NCBI GenBank assembly: GCA_947172705.1
Contig: CAMWCA010000005.1
Location: 1-64,000, forward strand
Direction of reading: 5' to 3'
DNA: 64,000 nt
DNA from: an uncultured Lachnospiraceae bacterium
GTDB lineage: Bacteria; Bacillota; Clostridia; Lachnospirales; Lachnospiraceae
The notes beneath the pieces are model-generated. The model saw only the letters and a program-made list of their open reading frames with translations. It was not told the origin of the DNA and did not search any database. Made by a program: the position numbers and the translations under genes. This document shows positions 36,158 to 45,415 of this stretch, one piece after another. Numbering within the stretch: position 1 is the stretch's first letter; every line of letters starts with the position of its first letter.

Positions 36158-37357
36158 TTGGAAGAAAAAATTGTAATGTATATGCATGCAGGCAGTAAAA
36201 ACCATGGCTGTGAAGCTATCGTGAACAGTCTTTGCCATATGATCAGGGAAAAAGCGTTGCTGGTCAGCTACCGCGGGGAGGAGGATGAAGCTTACTCCTT
36301 AAAGGAGCTTTGCACCATCCGGCAGGAGAAAAAAATAGAAGAAAAAAAGCTTCTTCATATCTGGAATTATCTTTACCGGAAACTGACGGGGGATGAGGAA
36401 AGTCTCATCCGCTACCGCTACGGGGCGGTCTTTGGGGAAGAGAAGTTTCCCCTTGCCATCTCTATTGGAGGAGATAATTACTGCTATGACAATATGCTGA
36501 AAGATCTGCGGCTTGGGAACGCGGCGTTCAATGGGAAAGGGACGAAGACCATCCTGCTGGGATGCTCCATAGAGCCGGAGCTTCTGAAAAAACCTGAGAT
36601 CCTAGCGGATCTGGCAAAATACCACACCATTATCGCAAGGGAATCCGTTACCTATGAGGCATTGCAAAAAGCCTTTGGCAGGACGGAGCAGCCCCGGCTG
36701 CTGTGTTATCCGGACCCGGCGTTTACCCTTCCCAAAAAGGAACTTCCCCTTCCGGAGGGGTTTCAGGAGGGGAATACAGTAGGCATCAATGTAAGCCCTA
36801 TGGTTCAGAAGGAGGAAAGCCGCCCGGGGATTACTTTGGAGAATTATGTAAACCTGATGCGGTTTATCATAGATCATACGGATCTGCAGATTGCCCTGAT
36901 CCCTCATGTGGTGTGGGCGCAGAATGACGACAGGGAGCCGATCCACAGGCTTTATGAAAAATTTCGGAATACGGGAAGAGTGATCCGGCTGGAGGATGGG
37001 AGCTGTGAAGAGCTGAAAGGCTATATTGGCAGGTGCCGCCTGTTTGTGGGGGCAAGGACCCATGCCACCATAGCCGCCTACTCTTCGCTGGTTCCCACTC
37101 TGGTGGTAGGCTATTCCGTAAAGGCAAGAGGTATTGCAAAAGATCTTTTTGGCACGGAAGAAAACTATGTGTTGCCGGTGCAGGATCTGAGGGAACCGGG
37201 GGATCTGACAAAGGGCTTTCAATGGCTGCTGGCGCATGAGGCGTCGGTGAGAGAACATTTGAAAGAGATCATGCCCGGCTATCGGCAGCAGGCATTTTTA
37301 ACAGGGAAAGAAGTAGACAGATTATGGGAAGAGTTCAGTCAGCAGCAAAAAATATAG
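36158..37357 (+). CDS. Polysaccharide pyruvyl transferase family protein
   Basis: This protein of about 399 residues has an N-terminal HAGSKNHGCEA loop, SIGGDNYCYDN, ARESVTYEAL and GARTHATIAAYSS. These are typical of the PF04230 pyruvyltransferase family (CsaB/WcaK-like). It would add a pyruvate ketal from phosphoenolpyruvate to a sugar, giving the glycan a negative charge. The track's ATG at 36095 lies inside the previous gene. AAGGAGG at 36146-36152 fits TTG 36158. Its end overlaps the flippase start by 34 bases. Confidence 0.84.
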   Translation: MEEKIVMYMHAGSKNHGCEAIVNSLCHMIREKALLVSYRGEEDEAYSLKELCTIRQEKKIEEKKLLHIWNYLYRKLTGDEESLIRYRYGAVFGEEKFPLAISIGGDNYCYDNMLKDLRLGNAAFNGKGTKTILLGCSIEPELLKKPEILADLAKYHTIIARESVTYEALQKAFGRTEQPRLLCYPDPAFTLPKKELPLPEGFQEGNTVGINVSPMVQKEESRPGITLENYVNLMRFIIDHTDLQIALIPHVVWAQNDDREPIHRLYEKFRNTGRVIRLEDGSCEELKGYIGRCRLFVGARTHATIAAYSSLVPTLVVGYSVKARGIAKDLFGTEENYVLPVQDLREPGDLTKGFQWLLAHEASVREHLKEIMPGYRQQAFLTGKEVDRLWEEFSQQQKI

Positions 37358-38853
37358 CCTTTGGATATATTGGGAATCTGGTGACCCAGCTTCTTGGGTT
37401 TGTTTTGCGTACGGTTTTTATTGCCTATCTGGGGAACACGCTGACAGGCATCAACGATCTTTATACGGGAATCCTTTCGGTTTTATCCATGGCGGAGCTG
37501 GGAGTGGGGACGGCGCTGAACTATAGTCTGTATGCTCCGGTAGCAAGGAAGGATTATGAGAAGATCAAATCCTATATGCAGCTTTACCGAAAAGCTTACC
37601 GGATCATAGGGCTGGTGATCGCCCTCATAGGGCTTGCCATTTCCCCCTTTTTACCTTATCTGGTGAAGCAGCCTGAAGGGGTAGCGCTGAGGGATCTGAC
37701 CCTTTATTATTTTATCTTTTTGTTTAACACGGTAAGCTCTTACTTCGTGGCATATAAATACAGTCTGGTAAATGCGGAGCAGAAAAATTACATTCAGACC
37801 AATATCATTACCGTCACAAAGATGATCACCGTAGGCTTGCAGATCATTGTGATCATTGGAACGAGAAATTTTTATCTGTATCTGCTGACGGCGGCATTGG
37901 TAGAGCTGCTGCAGAAGGTTTTTGTAAGCCGCTATCTGAACAGACGGTATCCTTATCTCCTTGACAGAAACGTAACCAGACTTTCCAAAGAGGAGACGGG
38001 AGAGATCGTAAAGAAAACCAAGGCGTTGGTGTTTCATAAGGTAGGGGATGTGGCAAGGCTGCAGACGGACAGCATGATCATATCCGGCTTTATTAACGTT
38101 ACCCTGGTTGGCTTTGTGGGAAACTACAACCTGGTTCTGACTTCCGTCTCCAATTTTGTAAATATTATTTTTAACTCTGTGCTTTCGGGCTTTGGAAATT
38201 TGATCGCAACGGAATCCAGGGAAAAGCAGTACGACATCTTTAAGGTGTATCGATTTTTTGCCTGCTGGATCTATGGGTTTTCGGCAGTAGGCTTTTTCCT
38301 GCTGCTGACGCCCTTTGTGATGCTCTGGCAGGGAACGGAAAGCGTCCTCGGGGTCAGCGTTGTCGCCTGTATTTTGATTGATTATTATTTAAAAGGTGAT
38401 AGAATTGTATTATCAAACTTTAAAACGGCGGCAGGGGTTTTTGAGCAGGATAAATATCTGGCGCTGATCCAGGGCGGGGTAAATCTGGTGATCTCCATTG
38501 TGCTGGTACAGAAAATTGGGCTTGCAGGCGTTTATGTGGGAACGGTGATTTCGGGACTGATCGCCAATCTTACAAAACCTTTTATCATTTACAAAGTATG
38601 CTTTGACAAAAACGTAAAGGCGTATTTTCTTGATTCGGTCAGGTACCTGGCGGCGCTTGCCGGTATTCTTGTGATTTTATCAGGGATCAAAAGGGTGGTC
38701 ATGCCGGAGGTAACCATGATCTCATTTGCAGTGATGTTTTTGATCATCTGCATTGTGTTTAACGGGATCTTTCTGCTGCTGTTTGGAAAAACCCGGGAGT
38801 TTTCATATTTATGGGGACTGATAGAGAAAAAACTAAGGCGAAAAGGGAAGTAA
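37324..38853 (+). CDS. Wzx-type oligosaccharide flippase (MATE/MOP superfamily)
   Basis: This 509-residue protein has about 12-14 membrane helices and the N-terminal AAKNIAFGYIGNLVTQLLGF segment typical of MOP-family polysaccharide exporters. A conserved loop FHKVGDVARLQTDSM lies mid-protein. It would flip the undecaprenyl-diphosphate repeat unit across the membrane. It overlaps the pyruvyltransferase gene by 34 bases. A second, unrelated-looking Wzx is at 61377. Confidence 0.9.
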   Translation: MGRVQSAAKNIAFGYIGNLVTQLLGFVLRTVFIAYLGNTLTGINDLYTGILSVLSMAELGVGTALNYSLYAPVARKDYEKIKSYMQLYRKAYRIIGLVIALIGLAISPFLPYLVKQPEGVALRDLTLYYFIFLFNTVSSYFVAYKYSLVNAEQKNYIQTNIITVTKMITVGLQIIVIIGTRNFYLYLLTAALVELLQKVFVSRYLNRRYPYLLDRNVTRLSKEETGEIVKKTKALVFHKVGDVARLQTDSMIISGFINVTLVGFVGNYNLVLTSVSNFVNIIFNSVLSGFGNLIATESREKQYDIFKVYRFFACWIYGFSAVGFFLLLTPFVMLWQGTESVLGVSVVACILIDYYLKGDRIVLSNFKTAAGVFEQDKYLALIQGGVNLVISIVLVQKIGLAGVYVGTVISGLIANLTKPFIIYKVCFDKNVKAYFLDSVRYLAALAGILVILSGIKRVVMPEVTMISFAVMFLIICIVFNGIFLLLFGKTREFSYLWGLIEKKLRRKGK

Positions 38854-38866
38854 AGGGAGGACGGCT

Positions 38867-39925
38867 ATGCTGGAAATGGTAAAAAATGCGGAGAAGCAGC
38901 TGCTCTGCTATCCAAAACGGAATTTGGGCTATCGGTTAAAAAGAACCATTAAGATCATAACAGGACGGAAGGTAGAACCGCCGGATAAGATCAACTGGCA
39001 TACCGGGCTGCTGGCGAAAAGCCTTACCGATTACTATATGGAAAACAGAAATACGGAGGAGGCAAGAATTATTTTGAACTGCCTCAGGAAATACTATGAC
39101 AGATGGATTCGCCGGGGATGCAAAATGTACTATCTGGACGATGCTTTCAGCGGTCTGGCATTGATCGACCTTCACCAGATTACGGGGGAAGAAAAATACA
39201 AGCAGGCGGCGGACGCCATGGCGCGGTATCTCTTTGCCCATGAAACGGACAGAGGAGGAGCAATGCCCTATCGCCCGGGGCAGAAAAACGGCTATGTTTT
39301 TGCAGACGGCATTGGAATGGTATGCCCTTTCCTGTGTAAATACGGCAGTGTCTATGGAGATATGAACGCCGTTAATCTTGCCGTGACACAGATGCAGAAT
39401 TTTATAGAACATGGAATGGACGAAAAAACCGGGCTGCCTTATCACGGCTATGAATATGAAAGCGGCGTGAAATACGGCATTATCGGTTGGGGAAGGGCGG
39501 TAGGCTGGTTGATGATAGGGATGGCGGAAAGCCTTGCTTACATAGAACCTGAAAGACCCTGCTATGAGTCGTTGAAACAGGCATACAGACGCATCGTGGA
39601 CAAGGTGGAGGCTTATCAGCTGGAGAACGGGCTTTATGGCTGGCAGCTGGAGGCAAAGGAGGGACCTGTGGACACCTCGGCAACGGCGATGATCCTTTAT
39701 GCCATTGCAAGATCCCTGGATACCAAGGTACTGATCGGAATTCACAGATCAAGAATGGTACGCGGACGGGAAGCGCTGTGGAGCAGGGTAAAGGAGGGGG
39801 AAATCGACAACTGCCTTGCCGAATGCCAGGGCTTTTCCATGTATCCCCAGGTTTACGGCGCTTACCCATGGTCTCTGGGACCTGCCTTGTCATTGTTTGT
39901 GATGACAAAAGAAGGAGAAAATTAG
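38867..39925 (+). CDS. GH88/GH105-like glycoside hydrolase
   Basis: This 352-residue protein has an (alpha/alpha)6-barrel pattern. FADGIGMVCPFL contains the likely catalytic acid D147, with GWGRAVGW and VDTSATAMI further on. These resemble unsaturated glucuronyl/rhamnogalacturonyl hydrolases. No signal peptide is seen, so it would act in the cytoplasm. A hydrolase among biosynthetic genes is unusual. It may trim faulty intermediates or may have been recruited as a transferase or binding protein. Confidence 0.78.
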   Translation: MLEMVKNAEKQLLCYPKRNLGYRLKRTIKIITGRKVEPPDKINWHTGLLAKSLTDYYMENRNTEEARIILNCLRKYYDRWIRRGCKMYYLDDAFSGLALIDLHQITGEEKYKQAADAMARYLFAHETDRGGAMPYRPGQKNGYVFADGIGMVCPFLCKYGSVYGDMNAVNLAVTQMQNFIEHGMDEKTGLPYHGYEYESGVKYGIIGWGRAVGWLMIGMAESLAYIEPERPCYESLKQAYRRIVDKVEAYQLENGLYGWQLEAKEGPVDTSATAMILYAIARSLDTKVLIGIHRSRMVRGREALWSRVKEGEIDNCLAECQGFSMYPQVYGAYPWSLGPALSLFVMTKEGEN

Positions 39926-39926
39926 A

Positions 39927-40649
39927 ATGCAAAAGACAGTTATCGTGATGCCGGTTGCCAACGAGGAAGGAACCATGGAACAGGTGTTGGAGGATATTTT
40001 GAAGCTGCCTTATGAGAACCTGTACCTGTACGTGATCATGGATAGCTACTCTAAGGACAAAACTGCAGATATTGTGAAACGCTATGAACAGAGAACAGGG
40101 GGAAAGATCCGGTATATCTTTCATGAGAGATCCTACGGCGTGATCAGCTGCTATCTGGAGGGCTATAAAAGAGCGTTACAGGACGGTGCGGAGTGGGTCA
40201 TCGAGATGGACGGCGGCGGAAGCCACCTGCCGGCGGAGGTACCTCAGTTTATAGAGAAGCTGGAAGAAGGCTATGAATGTGTTTGGGGTTCCCGGTTTAT
40301 TGAGGGAGGCGACATCAGCAACCACCCTCTTTATCGAAGATTCTTAAGCAGCGGGGGAACCGTTCTGGCAAATGTGGTATTGGGAACCCGGCTGAAGGAC
40401 ATGACCAGTGGATTTGAAGGATTCCAAAGGCATGTGCTGGAGGAACTGGATCTGGATCAGTTTCTGTCCACAGGGCATATGTATCAGACCGAAATGCGGT
40501 ATTATTGCAGAAACCGAAAAGCGGTGGAGGTTCCCATTCATTATAAGGGTTCAGAGTCCAGCTTTAGCGGAAAGGTGGTTGTGGAAGCCCTTAAGATTCT
40601 GTTTCAATTAAAAAAGCATGAAAAAGCAGTGGTAAGGAATGTAAAATGA
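39927..40649 (+). CDS. GT2 glycosyltransferase, DPM1-like without membrane helices
   Basis: This 240-residue GT-A enzyme resembles dolichol-phosphate-mannose synthase, with VMPVANEEGTM and GSRFIEGGDISN motifs. The usual acidic DxD site reads E-M-D-G-G-G-S-H, so the second acidic residue is glycine, a change seen in part of this family. It lacks the C-terminal membrane pair of GtrB-type enzymes. AAGGAG precedes the ATG, and the stop overlaps the next start. Confidence 0.82.
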   Translation: MQKTVIVMPVANEEGTMEQVLEDILKLPYENLYLYVIMDSYSKDKTADIVKRYEQRTGGKIRYIFHERSYGVISCYLEGYKRALQDGAEWVIEMDGGGSHLPAEVPQFIEKLEEGYECVWGSRFIEGGDISNHPLYRRFLSSGGTVLANVVLGTRLKDMTSGFEGFQRHVLEELDLDQFLSTGHMYQTEMRYYCRNRKAVEVPIHYKGSESSFSGKVVVEALKILFQLKKHEKAVVRNVK

Positions 40650-41545
40650 TTATTATACAAGTGGCAGGGGGGCTGGGAAACCAGCTCCAGCAATATGCGC
40701 TGTACAGAAAATTTGTAAGTATGGGAAAAGAGGCAAGGCTGGATCTTTCCTGGTTTGCCCCTGAAAATCAAAGCAAGGAACGTTTTGCCCAAAGAGAGCT
40801 GGAGCTTGCCTGGTTTGACCGTCTGGTTTACGAGGAATGCACGCCGGAGGAAAAGGTAAGGCTGATCGGTTCGGAGGGGATTTGGGGTAAACTGAGAAGA
40901 AAGCTTCTGCCCGGTTCCGTTCGGTGGTTTAGGGAAAGCAGGATGTACCATCCGGAGCTTCTGGAACTGGAGGACGCCTATGTCAGCGGATATTTTGCCT
41001 GTGAAAAATACTATGGGGATATTCTTTACAGCCTGCGGGAGAAAATACAATTTCCGGAAAGCGGTAATCCGGAGAACCAAAGGCTGGCGGAGGAAATGAA
41101 AGGGCGGGAATCTGTCAGTCTCCATATTAGGCGGGGTGACTATCTGAATCCGGAGAATGCCGCTGTGTTTGGAAATATTTGTACCGAGGCATACTACCGG
41201 AGAGCCATTGAACTGATAAAAGAGCTTTGCGGAGAGCCGCATTTCTATATCTTTTCAGATGATGCAGACTATGCCCGGAGAAGCTTTCAGGGAGAAGCGT
41301 ATACCGTTGTGGACATCAACCACGGGAAGGACAGCTTTTACGATATGCAGCTGATGAGTCGGTGCAGACACAATATCTGCGCCAATTCTACTTTTAGCTT
41401 TTGGGGGGCGCGGCTGAATGAGAACGAAAACAAGATCATGGTGCGCCCTACCATTCATAAGAACAGCCAGGTATTTGTGAAGGAAGAGATGGATGAGCTT
41501 TGGAGGGGGTGGCGTTTTGTCAGCCCGGAGGGGGAAGTGAAATAA
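40646..41545 (+). CDS. GT11 alpha-1,2-fucosyltransferase
   Basis: This 299-residue enzyme has an intact N-terminal AGGLGNQLQQYALY, donor motif H-I-R-R-G-D-Y in the middle, and NSTFSFWGA near the C-terminus. It should add alpha-1,2-fucose from GDP-fucose. It is the fourth GT11-type gene of the window and the only one in the second assembly module. Its start overlaps the preceding GT2 (ATGA). Confidence 0.9.
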   Translation: MIIIQVAGGLGNQLQQYALYRKFVSMGKEARLDLSWFAPENQSKERFAQRELELAWFDRLVYEECTPEEKVRLIGSEGIWGKLRRKLLPGSVRWFRESRMYHPELLELEDAYVSGYFACEKYYGDILYSLREKIQFPESGNPENQRLAEEMKGRESVSLHIRRGDYLNPENAAVFGNICTEAYYRRAIELIKELCGEPHFYIFSDDADYARRSFQGEAYTVVDINHGKDSFYDMQLMSRCRHNICANSTFSFWGARLNENENKIMVRPTIHKNSQVFVKEEMDELWRGWRFVSPEGEVK

Positions 41546-41553
41546 GGGTGAAC

Positions 41554-42747
41554 ATGAAAGTGAATGGAACATGGAAAGAAAAAACAGCGGTTTATCTTTT
41601 TTTTACCGGAGTAGTCCTGGAAACGCTGTTGGTGCTGGTGGACAAAAGCGCATATACAAATCCCCTGGAGGGTCAGATCTTTCGGATTACATTTCTGCTT
41701 TTTTTTGCAAAGGTATGCCTGACCAGGTATTCAGTCAGAGAATATGCTGTTATGGTGTTTTTTTTGGCAATAGGCACGATATCGTATTTTGTTACCGGAA
41801 GGAATGAGATAGTCAGAGTGGTGATGTTTATAGCGGCCGGGAAGGATATAAATATGACGAAATGCCTGAAAATGGTATTTTGGATGACGCTTGCAGGCTG
41901 CCTTGGATTGATTCTGCTGTCATTATTCGGCATATTGGGAACCGTTTTCCTGACCTGCGATTACGGAAGAGGCAGCGTGGAGACAAGATACGTGCTGGGA
42001 ATGGGACATCCCAATGCGCTGCAGTGCATGGTATGCGTTTTAACCATGCTGGGGCTCTATTTGTATCATGAAAAATGGAAATGGTATTATTATGCTCTGC
42101 TGTTTTTGACAAACGGATTTTTTTTCCTGCTGACAGATTCCAAGACAGGATTTTTGGTTTCCGTTTGTACGATTATCTTGTTTTTTCTTGCTTCCAGAAT
42201 GCAGAGAAGAAAAGTAACGGCAATTTTTTCCGCAGGAAATATAGGGATTTTTGTGGGGAGCGTTCTTATTTCTGTTTTATCGGCAAAGGATGCCATATGT
42301 CTTTTCCGCCATTTTACAGAAGGAGCGTATAATACGAAAATCAAATTTTATATTTTTCTCAATCAGATTTTAACAGGACGCATCCATGCGCTGGTAGAAA
42401 CCAGTAATAATGAAGGAACCATGGAAACCTGGCATTTGTTTTCAAGCCCGGAAAGCCAGTATTATTTTGACATGGGATGGGTAAGGCTTTTTTATTGGTA
42501 TGGTGTTATTCCGGCAATTCTCGGAATTTTCATAATGGGGGGCTTGATGGTTTACTTTGCCAGGGAACGAAAGCTGAAAGAATTAGTGCTTTTTTCCATG
42601 ATTGCTCTTTACACAGTGATAGAAGCGCATTTTATTTCGGTGTACATTGGGCGGAATTATTTACTTTTTGTGGTGGCAATGTATTGGTGGAGGATTCTGG
42701 AAAATCCAAAAGAAGATCCGGAGAGCATGAAAAGAAGATCTGGTTGA
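41554..42747 (+). CDS. Wzy-like polysaccharide polymerase candidate
   Basis: This 397-residue protein has about 11 membrane helices, with GMGHPNALQCMV and TDSKTGFL motifs and a large external loop around residues 260-310. This matches the layout of Wzy-type polymerases, which are poorly conserved. The track starts at 41500 in the previous gene. AAGGG at 41544-41548 fits ATG 41554. The next gene encodes a similar protein. The function is inferred from topology and context. Confidence 0.76.
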   Translation: MKVNGTWKEKTAVYLFFTGVVLETLLVLVDKSAYTNPLEGQIFRITFLLFFAKVCLTRYSVREYAVMVFFLAIGTISYFVTGRNEIVRVVMFIAAGKDINMTKCLKMVFWMTLAGCLGLILLSLFGILGTVFLTCDYGRGSVETRYVLGMGHPNALQCMVCVLTMLGLYLYHEKWKWYYYALLFLTNGFFFLLTDSKTGFLVSVCTIILFFLASRMQRRKVTAIFSAGNIGIFVGSVLISVLSAKDAICLFRHFTEGAYNTKIKFYIFLNQILTGRIHALVETSNNEGTMETWHLFSSPESQYYFDMGWVRLFYWYGVIPAILGIFIMGGLMVYFARERKLKELVLFSMIALYTVIEAHFISVYIGRNYLLFVVAMYWWRILENPKEDPESMKRRSG

Positions 42748-42772
42748 CTTTCATTTTGTATTGCTCTAGAAT
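42744..42772 (+). promoter_or_regulatory. Internal promoter between the two polymerase-like genes
   Basis: TTGACT and TAGAAT are separated by 17 bases, beginning at the stop codon of the upstream gene. This is a near-consensus sigma-A pair. The downstream gene's start is about 50 bases beyond the -10. Confidence 0.7.
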
Positions 42773-42825
42773 AAAATGAATGAAATTTGCATGACGAAGG
42801 CTTGAGAATCAGCGGGAGAAACAGG

Positions 42826-44298
42826 GTGGAAGTAAAAGACAGAAAAGAAATAAGCGTAGCGGAGATAGTATATTTGCTGTATTTTACAGTCATGTTTGGG
42901 GCAAGGGCGATCGGGCTGTTTGAAGGGATGCTCGTTTATAATATTTCTCTTGTGATTGGAATGGTATTGTTTGCAGGGAAGGTTCTGTTGACAGAGCATA
43001 CGGTGCTGGAATACCTTGTTGCGGGATTCTTGCTGCTGATCAGCGTGATTGTTTACTACAATACGGGCGAAAAAGGGCTGCTGCTTTATTTTACCATGAT
43101 GCTGGGAATGAAATGTATTCCGGTGAGAAGGGTTTTTAAGCTGGGAACGGCGCTTCTTTCCGTATCCTTTACAACGCTGGTTTTCCTGTCTGTGACGGGG
43201 TTGCGGCAAGACATTATCTACGTTCACGATCGAGCCGGATTTGGCAGAATTATCCGACATTCACTTGGATATCCTTATCCCAATACGCTTTTTACGACCT
43301 ATATAGTGCTGATGGTCCTCATATTTTATATGCTGGGAAAGCAGAGTAGAAAAAATTTACTGCTTACAACACTTTTTCTGTTTCTTGGTTCTGTTTATAT
43401 TTACTTGTACTCCTGCTCCAATACAGGGTTGATCGTATCGATTTTTTATCTGTTGGTGAATCTTTATTTGCAGCTTCGACATAAATTGTGTAAATTGGAA
43501 AAAGCATGCTTCTGGCTGATTTATCCTTGCTGTATGATCTTTTCTATTATAGGACCTCTTGTTACAAAGGGAGACCTGTTTCAGTTGTTGGATAAAGTGC
43601 TGCATAATCGCTGGGCGTATTCCCTTTATTATCTTACCCATGAGCCTGTAACCTTGCTGGGGGTCAGGTTTCAGGAGGCGCCAAATACCAATTATATGAT
43701 AGACAGTTCTTTTCTATACTCATTCCTGCAGCTGGGCGTGATCCCATGTATGCTTCTGACCGGATTGTTTGTAATGATGATCGTTGACTACGTGAAGCGT
43801 GGAAGGAAAAAGGAAATGGCTATGATTGCAGCATTCTGCGTGCTCGGTTTGTCGGATCCTTTTCTGTTTAATTTATCCTATAAAAATCTGATGTTTCTTT
43901 TAGTGGGCGAATATGTTTACAGAAAACTTCAGGCATTGGAAAAGAAAGAGCTTAGATTTTTAAACCGTAAAATCCTGTTGCTGCCGGTTGGAGACAAGAA
44001 AATTATTTATAATTCTGATCTGTATGTCAAATGGAGGGAAGGTTGGAAGTCTTTTGGACTTACGGTATCCCGGCACAGCGGCATGTTGACAGTGATTTAT
44101 GGAATAGCTGCCGGAGGGCTCTTTGGCGTGTTATATGGAACTACCCATGGCGGTTCTATTGTGGGAAGGATAGACGAGGTTGAGGAGTGGGAATATTTTA
44201 GAAGGATTCTCAGCTACGGCGTGTTTGCGGGGGCAATCATTGCTGTTGCAGCCGTGTTGATATTCCGGAAAAGCGATAAAAAGAAAAAGACCGCATAG
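42826..44298 (+). CDS. Wzy-like membrane protein with extra C-terminal helices
   Basis: This protein of about 490 residues has about 10 membrane helices with RHSLGYPYPNTLF and SCSNTGLIVS, similar in layout to the polymerase-like protein just upstream. After residue 375 it has a basic cytoplasmic linker and two added membrane helices, which is unusual for the family. The track's TTG at 42787 has no ribosome site. GGGAG at 42814-42818 fits GTG 42826. It has its own promoter. It may be a second polymerase or a ligase. Confidence 0.72.
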   Translation: MEVKDRKEISVAEIVYLLYFTVMFGARAIGLFEGMLVYNISLVIGMVLFAGKVLLTEHTVLEYLVAGFLLLISVIVYYNTGEKGLLLYFTMMLGMKCIPVRRVFKLGTALLSVSFTTLVFLSVTGLRQDIIYVHDRAGFGRIIRHSLGYPYPNTLFTTYIVLMVLIFYMLGKQSRKNLLLTTLFLFLGSVYIYLYSCSNTGLIVSIFYLLVNLYLQLRHKLCKLEKACFWLIYPCCMIFSIIGPLVTKGDLFQLLDKVLHNRWAYSLYYLTHEPVTLLGVRFQEAPNTNYMIDSSFLYSFLQLGVIPCMLLTGLFVMMIVDYVKRGRKKEMAMIAAFCVLGLSDPFLFNLSYKNLMFLLVGEYVYRKLQALEKKELRFLNRKILLLPVGDKKIIYNSDLYVKWREGWKSFGLTVSRHSGMLTVIYGIAAGGLFGVLYGTTHGGSIVGRIDEVEEWEYFRRILSYGVFAGAIIAVAAVLIFRKSDKKKKTA

Positions 44299-44309
44299 GG
44301 AGGCGCTTT

Positions 44310-45404
44310 ATGAAAATCATGCCGAATCGAATGGATCGGGGATTCTACAAATACCAGGAGGAATTTGAGCAGAAAGCATTGGAAGTGCTGCGTTCGGGGT
44401 GGTATGTGCTGGGAAAAGAGGTTACGGGCTTTGAGGAGGAGTTTGCCGCCTATACCGGCGCAAAATATTGTGTTGGTCTTGCCAGCGGTTTGGACGCTTT
44501 ATGGATCGCTTTTCGTTTGCTTAACATTGGAGAGGGCGATGAGGTTATTGTGCAGGCAAATACATATATTGCCAGCGTGATGGGGATTACCATAAATGGC
44601 GCTACTCCTGTTTTTGTGGAGCCGGATATGTATTTTGAAATGGATCCGGACAGGATAGAAGAAAAGATCACGGAAAAAACGAAAGCAATTCTTGTAACCC
44701 ATCTGTATGGAATGGCAACCCAAATGGAGCATATTGTGGAGCTGTGCAGGAAATATCGTCTGAAATTAGTAGAGGACTGTGCACAGTCTCACGGGGCGCG
44801 TTTTGACGGAAGAATGACAGGAACCTTTGGAGATGTGGGATGTTTTTCTTTTTATCCGTCTAAAAATCTGGGTGCTTTTGGGGATGCGGGAGCAGTGACG
44901 GTTAACGATGAAGAGCTTGCGAAAAAGTTTAAGGCTTTCAGAAACTATGGCAGTGAAAAACGGTATTATAATATGGTAGTGGGGGCGAATTCCAGATTGG
45001 ACGAGCTGCAGGCGGGGATGCTCAGGGTTCGTTTAAAGCATTTAGAGGAGCTGAATGAGGAAAAAACCCATATTGCTCGAAGGTATACGAAAGAACTAAA
45101 GAATTCCAGGATAAAGTTGCCGGAAACAGCGCCTGGTTGTACTTGCGTATGGCATCAGTATGTGATCCGTTGTGAAGAAAGAGATCGATTGATGCAATAT
45201 TTGGAGGAAAAGGAGATCGGGACGATTATTCATTATCCCATACCTCCGCATTTATCGGAAGCATATCAATATTTGGGCTGCCAAAAAGGAGATTTGCCAA
45301 TTACGGAACACCTGGCGGAAACGGTGCTGTCCATTCCCATGTATAATGGAATGACAAGAGAAGAGCAGGACTATGTGATAGAAACGATCAATGAATTTAA
45401 ATAG
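44310..45404 (+). CDS. Sugar 3-aminotransferase, FdtB/QdtB-like (DegT family)
   Basis: This 364-residue PLP enzyme has EDCAQSHGA and FSFYPSKNLGAFGDAG, where the lysine of PSKN is the PLP anchor. The sequence and its partner gene fit dTDP-3-amino-3,6-dideoxyhexose transaminases. It would aminate C3 of dTDP-3-keto-6-deoxyhexose produced by the next gene's isomerase. RmlA/RmlB, needed for the precursor, are not in the window. Confidence 0.88.
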   Translation: MKIMPNRMDRGFYKYQEEFEQKALEVLRSGWYVLGKEVTGFEEEFAAYTGAKYCVGLASGLDALWIAFRLLNIGEGDEVIVQANTYIASVMGITINGATPVFVEPDMYFEMDPDRIEEKITEKTKAILVTHLYGMATQMEHIVELCRKYRLKLVEDCAQSHGARFDGRMTGTFGDVGCFSFYPSKNLGAFGDAGAVTVNDEELAKKFKAFRNYGSEKRYYNMVVGANSRLDELQAGMLRVRLKHLEELNEEKTHIARRYTKELKNSRIKLPETAPGCTCVWHQYVIRCEERDRLMQYLEEKEIGTIIHYPIPPHLSEAYQYLGCQKGDLPITEHLAETVLSIPMYNGMTREEQDYVIETINEFK

Positions 45405-45415
45405 GGGGACGGCAT

